Assembly: GCA_023935145.1 (NCBI GenBank)
Contig: CM043698.1
Location: 143,944,001 to 144,008,000 of the forward strand
DNA from: Bretschneidera sinensis
Taxonomy: Eukaryota; Streptophyta; Magnoliopsida; Brassicales; Akaniaceae
Length of the DNA: 64,000 nt
Reading direction: 5' to 3'
The notes beneath the pieces were generated by a model, which saw only the letters and a list, made by a program, of their open reading frames with translations, did no database searches and was not told the origin of the DNA. Positions 49,994 through 60,400 of the stretch are shown in pieces. Within the stretch, counting starts at the first letter, position 1. Every line of letters starts with the position of its first letter. Made by a program: the position numbers and the translations under genes.

Positions 49994-52900
49994 CATTACA
50001 CAACAAATTCATATGCATTACATTGAATTTAGTCTCCAAATTAATTAACCAAGTTGTATTACAAACAAAAATAATGACCAAATTAATACACACTTGTAAT
50101 GGATTACCACATAACTAAGCTCTCACACTACACTAACATTTTTTATTTCTTTATCACAAAATCTCACCATAGCTCACACACTTGTATTTCTCTCTTTGCT
50201 TGAACTCAAGCTTGATTTGCTCACAACACAGTATACTTTTGCATACAACACTTCTTGTGTTTTCTATGCTCACAATCAAAGCAAATAACTCCTATATATA
50301 GAAGTCTCCACCATCCATAATTAAAATGTTAAACATGGGCAACTAACACAAGTCAATTTTGGCTACTGCCTGCCAAACCTATTAGTCAAATTTTGTGTCC
50401 ACTATATGAGAAATGTGGAACGTGCATTTGGTAGAATTAGCCATCCTTTGCTGATCATGTGGTTGGTGGCAATAGAAACCTTTGTTAACTTTTAACACTC
50501 ACTTTCAACAAAAACTTTCCTTGACCCTTCTCTTAGTAATCATACTCAGTTTTCACCTTGTAAACCCATTTGCAATATATAAGTTTTACCTCTCTAGGCT
50601 TTGGAACGAAGTCCCAAGTTTGGTTCTGCATTAGTATCGAAACCTCTTCCTCCATTGCTTGTTTCCATTCATTAGTTTGAGAAGCTTCTTCATATGTTGG
50701 TTCAATCACATGTTCTCCATCCTTCAACACTGCATTTGCGTATTTAGGATTTGATTTTCTTTGTTTAGTTCCTTTGATGCTATGGTTGAAATGAGTCTTC
50801 TTCTCTAATTTTTTGTTGTTGACTTGATCAGGCCTCTTCTAGTGTCTTGTGATGTACACCAATTTTTCAAAGACTTATCTCTTGCTCTGGTACAGGTTTT
50901 TCAGCAACTTCTAAACTTGTTGATGCTTCTTTAGTCTGTTCTTCTCACTTCTCTTGCAATTTGTCTTCAATATCATTAGAATAAGGTAATGTTACATTTT
51001 TCGGTGACCACCGAGATGATGCCTCATCAAACACAGCATTTCTGGACACATGACATTTGCTAGTTATATGATCACAACATCTTCAATCTTTTCTCTTGTT
51101 ATCATAGCCTACAAAGATACATCTGATTGCTTTCTTATCAAACTTGCTTCATAGATGATCAAGCATAAACACATAGCATAGAGCCAAAAACTCGAAAAAT
51201 GGTTTACTAGAAGCTTCATATTCCATAATATCTGAAAGGGAGAAATGAACTCTGATCTTGCTTGAGGTGGCCTATTAATCATGTGGGTTGTTGTCTTCAT
51301 GCACTCTGCCCAAAAATCTGGTAGGCACGTTCAACTAGGTGTAAGCTCTTCTGTTTTGCAAATCCATTTTGTTGTAGAGTTGAAGGACAAGTCAATTGTC
51401 ATCGTACCTTTCACTTTCGAAGGTACTCCGAGAATTCTCTAGATGTGAATTCTCCTCCATTGTCTGTGCGTAAACATCAAATATTTCTTCCAAGCTCACT
51501 TTCAATAGTTTTTTTGAACTCCTTAAAAGGGTGTCTGGTTTCTCTTTGACAAAGTAAACCCAAAAGTGCCTAGAGTAGTCATCAATAAAAGTCATCATGT
51601 ATTTCATGCCCGAAATTGATGCTTGCTTCATAGGTCCAAAGACGTCTGAATGAACAAGTTTTAGTGGCTCTCTAGCTCTGAACTTAGAATCTTCATATGG
51701 CAGTTGATGTGCTTTTCCATATTGGTATCCAAGACAAACTGTATTATTTCGAATATCAAGCTAAGGAAGGCCTTTAAGACTTGATTTCTTCATCATCATT
51801 TGTAGTTTGAGATAACTTACATGTCCTAAACGTGTATGCCAAAGATCAACATATTCATTTTCCTTGTTTTATCTATGTATGTTGACTCTGCTAACATCAC
51901 ATAAATAGACTATAATTTTCGCACCTCTATGATCAGTTTGCTGATTACTTTCAAGTTTTCATACACTTTGAAATTTTTGGGACTAAACACCACAAAATTT
52001 CCTGGGGTTGTTAATTGAGATATTGACAACAAATTTTTCTACATCCCAAGCATATAGAAAACATCTTTCAATTGCATCTGATTAGGATTGAATCGTTGAT
52101 TAATTACAGCCTTACCAATATGAGTAAGTGGTAATCGTGACTTGTTAGCAGTCACAACAACTCATCCACCTGTGTATTCAGACATGCCAATGAGCTTCTC
52201 TTTGTCTCCAGTCATATGGTTTGAACATCCCGAGTCAATTATCTAGTGTTTTTCATAATTTAATACAAAAGGAGTAGATACTGTGAGAGCAAAGTCGCCT
52301 GTATAGTCTGTTGTTTTGCTTGAACATGACCTATTTGTCATTTTTTTAATAGGCTCAACCCAGGTGAAAGAGGTTTCCGCATCCCACTCATTTTCAACAT
52401 ATTTCTAGTGACTAGTGCTGGATGTTCTTGCGTTCTCCTCTATTATCTTCTTGTTAGATCAATAGTCACGTTCATAATGATCTATTCCCCTGCAATTGAA
52501 ACATTCGTCATTTCGTGATCTAGGATTTTTATAGTGCTGCTTGTATTGCGACTGAGCTCTTTTTGTCTGTGACCTCATCCATTGTCCCACTCATACCTCT
52601 CTTTTTTTCTCGACTGTATCACGAACACGTGAGCTATCTCTTCTTTTATTAATGAAGAGTGCATCTTCTTCCCTTTTCAATGAGACTCCAACCATTTGTT
52701 TTACTAGTATTCTGGCTATCTAATAAATTCTCCAAGTCTTCTAAGGATGGTTGAACAAGCCAACCTTGCACCATTGTGATGAACCTTATATATTCGGGTT
52801 GTAACCCGTGAACAACAATACTTCTCGTTCGTCCTTTAGAAATACTAGATGCATGATCTAGTTTTGAAATCTCGTGGCACAATAACTTTACTTTTGTAAA

Positions 52901-53955
52901 ATACTGATTAACTGTCATATCACGTTGTGTGATTGACATCAATTCATTCTTTAGTAATTGTAGCCTCATATCATTTTGCTTTAAGAATTTTACAACTAAA
53001 ATATTTCACACAACTTTTGGTGTGGTGGCATGCCTAATGTGCACTAGCATATTCTCCTCTATTATGGTCTTTATCGCGAACATGGCTTTTATCGCCTTTA
53101 TTTTCCATTTCTTTAGTGTGACATCATCTTCTAGTGGTGTAGTCTCACTCCCACCAACGACCTCCCAGAAGTCTTGGCCTTGTAGGTATGAATTTATGCA
53201 AGATTATCACATGATAAAATTTTAATTTTTTAGCCTTTTGATGCTACCGACAGTGCTGAGCTCCGCCATCATGACTTGGTGCTACTGTTTTACACTCTGT
53301 CAAGTAAACTTGGTCCCAGACCTCTAGCTTCACAGTCACAGATTGTGTTTGAGCAGAAAACACTTCAAGTGTTGAGAATACAGTCCCTAATTGCCTTGCT
53401 ATGATATCAATTGTAGAGTTTAGTAATTGAGCTCAATACCAATTTTTACTTTAGGTAATTGAACTTGATTACTAAATTGTTTAGTAAAATAGAAACACAT
53501 GGTTGACAAAATAAGTTGTATTATAAACAAAAATAATGACCAAATTAATACACAATTGTAATGGATTACCACACAACTAAGCTCTCATATTGTTAACTTT
53601 GTATTTTTCTATCACAAAATCTCAGCATACCTCACATACATGTGTTTCTCTCTTTGCTTGAACTTAAGCTTATTTTGCTCACAACACACTACACTTTTGC
53701 ACGCAACACTTCTTGTATTTTCTATGCTTACAATAAAAGCAAATGACTCATATATATAGAAGTCTCCACCATCTATAATCAAGATGTTAAACATGGGCAA
53801 CTAGCGTAAGTCAATTTTGGTTACCATCTACCAAACCTAAAAGTCAAATTTTGTGTCCACCATATGAGAAATATGGAACATGCATTTGGTAGAATTAACC
53901 ATTCTTTGTTGATCATGTGGTTGGTGGCAATATGAGCCTTTGTTGGCTTCTAACA
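49994..53955 (-). mobile_element. Ty1/copia LTR retrotransposon, degenerate
   Basis: The right LTR (5' in element sense) is about 53412-53955 and the left LTR (3' in element sense) about 49994-50497. They share long blocks such as GGATTACCACA-x-AACTAAGCTCT, TATAGAAGTCTCCACCAT and GATCATGTGGTTGGTGGCAA, but differ in their starting ~60-80 bp. TTAAC at 49989-49993 and 53956-53960 may be the target duplication. An inverse primer site lies at about 53399-53411 (worn). The - strand interior encodes gag (52969-52649), integrase (51631-51392) and the start of reverse transcriptase (50730-50533), the copia order. The LTRs differ far more than those of the neighbouring gypsy element, so this insertion is older. 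Confidence 0.85.
50533..52969 (-). pseudogene. decayed copia gag-pol fragments
   Basis: Three readable pieces on the - strand. A UBN2-type gag segment (52969-52649) has the Leu-x-x-Glu-Leu-x-x-Ile and Val-x-x-Tyr-Phe-x-x-Val-Lys-x-Leu pattern. The integrase core (51631-51392) has Phe-Ile-Asp-Asp-Tyr-Ser-Arg, which carries the first catalytic Asp. A reverse-transcriptase N-terminus (50730-50533) has Asn-x-Thr-Trp-Asp-Phe-Val-Pro and Cys-Lys-Trp-Val-Tyr-Lys-Val-Lys. The remainder of reverse transcriptase and RNase H is missing or deleted, since only ~35 bp separate the RT fragment from the left LTR. Confidence 0.88.
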
Positions 53956-53960
53956 TTAAC

Positions 53961-54940
53961 TACAATGACTTTAGTGATCAAAATTTAGTTTAAGTATTAA
54001 TTTTTTTATTATATTATGTAATGATAAATTACTATTAAATGTATAGATATGCTTAGAAGAAAAAATGTGTAAAGTACTTGAATAAAATAATATAGCACTG
54101 GGTTTTGTTCATTATGGTCTGTGTTGCTCCCTGTTGTGCAACTGATGTCTTACACCATCTCTTGTTCTTTGTTTTTATTTGCTATATGAAATATTTATAG
54201 ACCACAATTAATTTTTTTTATTCAAACCACATTTATAAGGGATGAGGGGAAGACCACAATTATTTGACCTATTTAAAAAGTAAGTTTAGCATATCATATA
54301 AATGAGCTAGGGATATAAGAAAAATGAGTATTGCATATGCATCTCTATTAATGATAACAATCATTGTTACTTTTAATTTGTTTTTGATAAAACAAAATAT
54401 AAAAATTGATTGAAGTTTAAAAAATGTTTATTAACTTAGTATTTCAGCCTTCAAATGAAGTGGGGCACACATAGTTGAGTTATTGGTAACACAACACAAA
54501 AACAATGAGGAAGAGTCTTTGTAACACGTTCTTACTATAAATTTATCACTAAAACACATAAACTTGCCTTTTTTCTCACTCCTTATTATATATTTTTAAT
54601 AAAAAACAAAAAAAATTGGCACACAGCAAAGAAACCTTAGAACCTTCCTACAATATGAAAGAGAAAAAGTTAGATGCTTTCAAAATCAAATATTAAAAGA
54701 ATGTGAGAAATACATAAAAAGAATTTGCATAAACCTTACCAATAAAATCTTCATGACATCATCACTAATAGCCTTTACATACACCAAAAAAAAGAGCACC
54801 TACATAAAGTGAAATAGCACACTAGAAAGTTTTTGCAAAAGTGTATAATATAAACATTTTAAACATGACAAAAGTAATAATAAAAAGAAAAAACACTTAC
54901 TTCATAGTCAACTACATTCTTGTTGTTTAACTATCTTAAA
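53961..54940. other. gene-free AT-rich spacer
   Basis: No gene or repeat identified; long AT-rich stretches only. Confidence 0.45.
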
Positions 54941-54949
54941 TTGTGAAAG

Positions 54950-56720
54950 ATCTTGTTTTGTGAACCTTGATACATTCATTTTTTAATGTTAAAGGACGAC
55001 CTTTGTGGGCTCGAACATTTGGCTCAAAAAGCAAAGAAAATGATGCGTTCATAAGTTGATAAAACTCTTCTTTTTTTTTTTTTCTTTTTTTACCCTTTTG
55101 AGCAATAAACTATTTTTTTGTATTTATCTTGAAACTTATTGTGCAACGTACAAATTCATCTTCATCATTTGTTCCACTACTAGCACAAGCTAAAATTTTT
55201 GTGTCAATCCTTCATGGTGAATGGATTATGTTTAGTGGCAATGCCTTATCTTTCCACCCCATCATCACGTGTGAACAAAGAAGACCCATAGTAGACATAA
55301 AATGACCCATGCATATAAGTTGTATCTTGCTAAATTTAGCCATTTCATATTGCTTAAGTAGCTAATTCATTGCAAAGATTGACACATCAGTGACAATTTC
55401 CTTTAAAAGAAGAATATTAAAGGTATGACAAACCTGAAGCTTTTCACTTGAAAGTTATGCTTTTGTCTATTGAAAATAATTTTCAATTGTAAGACATATT
55501 TTGTCTTTCACTTCTCAAAGATCTTCCGTAAAAACTTGTAAATATTTCCTAAGTTTTACATGTACACTTTTTGCCATTGAAGAGACACGATTTCCAAAGT
55601 GTATATTTTTCGATCCATGCACTCACAAACCACTCTTTGTAAGGAAGTAATACATGTCTTTTGGATATATATCAACATATCTTTCTTCTCTTTAAACAAA
55701 AGATTAAAAAAGAACCAAACTTGCTCTAATGTTTCCTTTGTTTTGGCATACATTGCTTCATTCCTACATGAATATATTACAATCTTCTTGCGATTCAAAA
55801 TGGCGATTGCAATTTGTCAAAATTTTCTTTTCTATATGCCATACATACAAAGATTTAAAGTTTTAGGAAAGTTAACCTTTATGGTATTCATCAAAGCTAA
55901 TTCCCTATTCGATATAATGACTGAAGGTTGACAACCGAGAACCAATAGGTTCTTGGACATTTGCAAAGCTCAAATATAGTATTTTTCTCTCTTTTTCTAA
56001 GAATATAAAACAAGAATAAAATAAAGTGTTGAAACTTGAAACCTCAATTATATCAATTAATGGCATTTTGTGCTTATTAGTCTTATAAGGTTAATCCATC
56101 ACAAAGACATTTGAATAAATTTGAGTCAACTAATTTGACTTAGGGTGTGCAAAGAATATATGTGTTCAATGCCCATTCTCATCATGCACAATGTAATAAG
56201 TGAAACCTCTTTTATCCTAATTCTTCAAATAAGACTTGTACTATGGAACGACTTTTCAAATTGTTCATGTGGATTTTACCATTCATATTATAAGCAGTCT
56301 TATATAATACTTGGAAGGTTAAAATTCTTTTGTCCAAGTGAAAAAATAATTTTACAAGGTGGAACTCCTGGCATAGTCATTTCTTCAATACTTTCAATTT
56401 CTTCTTAAGACAAACGATGACAAAAATGATGAGCAGACATATATCACTGCATGGGTCATGATTGTGGGGGAGATTTTTTAACTTGGAGTGTCCAAAAACC
56501 TTCATTTTTCTCGGCACATGTTCTATATATCAAGATATTATACCTATCTCTATCACAAACTAATGTCACATATTGATATTTCTTAGATTTTTTTTTTTTT
56601 ATAGTTAGAGCATATCTTTCGAATCGAAGAAGTTTTGAAATCAAGAACCTTTTCACGAGTTTGGAATTTCCGTTTAAATAACTCACATGAATCCATTTTT
56701 GTACAAACTCTTTAACATAG
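54950..56720 (-). pseudogene. fossil MULE transposase (FAR1-like family)
   Basis: Reading the - strand, pieces occur in the order expected of a Mutator-like transposase. First comes a FAR1-type N-terminal region (~56690-56450) ending in Gly-Phe-Trp-Thr-Leu-Gln-Val. Then Phe-Phe-Ala-His-Pro (~56150) and Pro-Tyr-Lys-Thr-Asn-Lys-His-Lys-Met-Pro-Leu (~56090-56055) appear, typical of the catalytic-core start. Next are Asn-Arg-Glu-Leu-Ala-Leu-Met-Asn (~55910), the region before the transposase Cys-x-x-His/Trp-His-Ile block, and a zinc-finger-like Gly-Leu-Leu-Cys-Ser-His-Val segment (~55270). Numerous stop codons and frameshifts interrupt it, including one directly after the conserved Met-Asp. Terminal inverted repeats were not found. 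Inactive. Confidence 0.8.
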
Positions 56721-57299
56721 ATATCATATAATGACCAATTTTAAAATTTTCATGCTGAAGTGAACTAAGAAAATCTCTTCAATTTTTTTCTTTTTGATTT
56801 TGACTTCTAAAATATACTATTGCAATAATTATATTTTGAACAAAATTGTAAGGTCTTCTCTATTCAAAATTGCTAACCAATAAATTGTGGGCTAAAATGC
56901 AACGCTACCATTTCATTTGAAATAAAAACAAAAGAAATCACAGGAAAAATAAAACAAATATATCAACCCAAAATAACCCTCTTTTGCACTTAAGGCATAG
57001 GTGTTTTGGATATAACAAATTAAGTGGGTTAATTTTGGAATGGTTTGATTTTGGCTGGGCAATGTTTGTCGCCAACATCTTTCTGTCTGAAGCAAATGCC
57101 TCCGTGTCTATAACACCTCCCTTTGTTTTGATTCAGTTAGAGTTCTTGGATTGTTTAGTTTCTTTATTTTTTAATTTTAATTATAATTGTTTTTACTAAT
57201 AATTGAACCGGAATTAGATGAAATAATTTTTGAAATCTCGAGGTTCAATGTGATAAAATTAAAAATATGTGTATTGAAATGTAAAACCCACAAACTTTG
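56721..57299. other. spacer upstream of CYP37
   Basis: AT-rich; no coding sequence recognised. The short open frames here have no family resemblance. Confidence 0.45.
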
Positions 57300-57435
57300 G
57301 GGCAAATATTCATTTACATTACTTCATTACCCCAGCACACCACACTCAACCAAAATCTTCCACGTAGGCTTTTCTTCAGATGAGGCGCGACAAAAGCCTC
57401 TTATCTATCTGTCTTGCAACTACCAACTTCCATTC
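57300..57435 (+). promoter_or_regulatory. CYP37: CYP37 proximal promoter / 5'UTR
   Basis: More GC-rich sequence immediately before the ATG at 57436, including CCACGTAGG (a G-box-like ACGT core, about 57360). A TATA box is not obvious. The open frame extends upstream of the ATG, but Met-Ala-Ile-Pro-Leu matches the start of known CYP37 proteins, so the leader is taken as untranslated. Confidence 0.45.
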
Positions 57436-60400
57436 ATGGCGATCCCTTTATCCTCTTCAATTATTCTCTCTCACAGGCTCCCTTTCAGTTACACCTTCAC
57501 TTATTTGACTCCAAAGCCTACTTTCCTCTCTACCCATTTGACATTGCGTTTTAATGGAACCCGTTCCGACACTGCAAGATCGGTCCTCCTTAAAATTCAC
57601 TGCAAGTCTGGGAAAATTGGCGGAAAGGTCGGGCTTGGTTTCGTTTGAATTTCTGTTTTATTGACAACTATGCTTTTCGGGTCTGATGTTTAGTGAAATT
57701 TTCAAATGGTGCATTATTGGAATTTTGCCTATCAAGGTGGGTTTATGTGTGCAAGTGTGTATTGAAGAATGTGTCTCTGTGTCGTTTCCTCCTTTAATTA
57801 TGTTGTAGTATTAATGTTTGATGGATTCAATGAAATTTTCTATTTATGGGTTGCATTTGACTATTTGTGGTTTTGATATTTTGTGAAACAATGGGCAAGA
57901 GTTTGTTAGAATCTATGGAGCCCATACTATAAATTCTTGGGATATTAGACTAATTGATGTATCCTTGGTAGGATCTAATCCAACCTAATTTAGATTTTGG
58001 GACTAACTGAAACCTTATTAGTTGTTTGAGAATCCAATTCACCACCATCGTACAATATGATTAGTTTTGTTAACATATATGATATTTTCTATTCAATAGT
58101 AGTTTCTTAGTTTCATATATATTTATAGGCTTGTATTTGTCATTTAGTACACATAAATAATACAAGAGTTTATTTCTAATCTCTCTCTTATTTTAACATG
58201 GAATCAGAGTTATTGATAATGTTTTGAGATTCATTTTTGAGCTTTCGCAATTTCAGCAACCGGCCTAATGCCGCTTGTCTGGACCCTTTCTTTCTTGTTC
58301 TAGACTATTATAATCTTTTAGATTATATATATATTTTTTTTCATCACTGCAAGTTACTTTACACTGAAAACATTGACCAGATCAAGCTTATCGACCTATT
58401 TCTGGTTTCTTATATCTGCTCCTCAACCCACGATAACGTTACTGGTTTTTGTCGAGCTTCATGACCCACGATTCTGCTCTGGGTCCTGCCAAGCTTCACC
58501 ACCCATGATTCCGATCAGTCAAGTGTTCTATCACGTCAGCCGAGCTGTCATGTGTTTCGTCACGTCAGCTTTCAAGTTCTGTCTTGAATTCAAGTAATCC
58601 CCTTATTACCGTATCCCTCGGTAATCCTCAATTTTGTGAAAGGGTGTTAGAGTGGGACTTGTACCTTTTTCCTTGTTTTGACCCATGTTTAAGTTCTTTT
58701 CTTGTTTCCAGTGATGGCACATTCAAAGAGGCGAGCTTGCATGTGAGAGGGAGTTATTTCTGCAGAGTTCTTCATCAAAGCTTGGTATCAATCTGTAGAG
58801 TTCTTCATCAAAGTTTGTTCTTCTTGATGCTTCTTTGATTTGGTATACAAACTCAAGTTGGTAGAGTTCTTCATCAAAGCTTTGTATCGACCTGTAGAGT
58901 TCTTCGTCGAAGTTTGTTCTTCTTGATGCTTCTTTGATTCGGTTTACAAACTCAAGTTGGCATCCACTTTACCACCATGAATTTGAGGAGGGATGTTAAC
59001 ATATATGATATTTTCTATTCCTATTGCAATATTAGTTTCCTAATTAGTTTAGTTTTCCTAATTAGTTTAGTTTTCCTAATTAGTTTAGTTTCCTGATTTA
59101 TTATGTTTCTTATTTCTATTAGGTTTTATATTCTCAGGCTCTATATATAGGCTTGTATTCGTCTTTCACTACACATCAATAATACAAGAGTTTATTTCCA
59201 ATCTCTCTCTTATTTTAACAGTTTTTTTTTAATATGTTTAGGGCGTGTTTTTTCTAAAAGTTTTGAGAGGATGGGTATGTGGATTCAAAGTAGTGTTTGT
59301 TGGCTTAGTCTTGTGATACTCGGTTATTCTTATAGGATTTCTATTTGATTTAAATTGGACCAATGATGGTGACAATTTGGTGGTGAATATGATGGTAGAG
59401 ACAACACAGTGTCAGATATGTTGATGGGTGGTGGTGCCACAAATTGCTTTTAAGCGATAATAACTGATAAAGGTTGTGGTGGTGGTGATTAGTCATAGCA
59501 GGAAGCAATGGAAGCAAAACTGCTGATGGTGCAGGCATAACAGTGAAAATGATAGAGAATTACGAGTCTGCTATATATATGGTAGTGATTAACTGAGAGA
59601 AGGATTGATAATAGTGCCTTGATTGGCTGGTAGAGGTGCTGCTGGAAGCTCCCTTGCTTGGGTACCCTAGGTGAAGGTGGCAGTGGTACCTATTAGATAG
59701 TTGCTTCTGAAGTTCTGAGTGTAGTTATATTTAAGTGGAAGTGGTCCATCAAGATTTTGAAAATGACACGGATAATCATGGCAGTGGAAGTGATGTAGAA
59801 CTGAATAGGAATAGAGATAGAAACCTGCCTACCCTGAGGATTGAAAGAGAAGCCATGCTTCTCTAGGGATTAGAAGAGAAACTAAGTTACCCTGGAGGTT
59901 GAGAGGAAATTGATATCCAATATCAATATAATTTTTATTTCATTCAAAACTAATTCGAAAAGTAACATACGGATCTCTTATATAGAGATCGTTTGGACCA
60001 TAAATAAAGAAACCCTAATCCTAATACAAATTTTCCCCATATTGTACAATTACAAATTTGCTTCCATATTACAAGATTACAAACTTGCCCCCATACTCTT
60101 ATGTACCCCATCATTTTTTACCACTCACAAAAAATTAGACCTCGAGTTTTGAAGTGAAGAAACAATAATAATTGGGATGATTGAAGAAATGAAGCATAGT
60201 CACGCAAGTCTTGAAAAAGGAAGTCTCGACTAAAAGAAAAAAAATTGGCGAAGAATGTTTGCGGTGGAGGTACTTTAAACCAAACAGGCAGGATAAAATC
60301 AACACTATAAGCTGAATAAAAACCACTGTCTCACTCATGTTTTCCAACTTTTCATGAACTTGCTCAACATTCGAAGGAGAAGCTGTGGCCAGGACAACCT

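Noticed and set aside
55599..55931. A 110-codon + strand open frame
   Set aside because: It is the antisense of the MULE transposase fossil, whose conserved residues are on the - strand.
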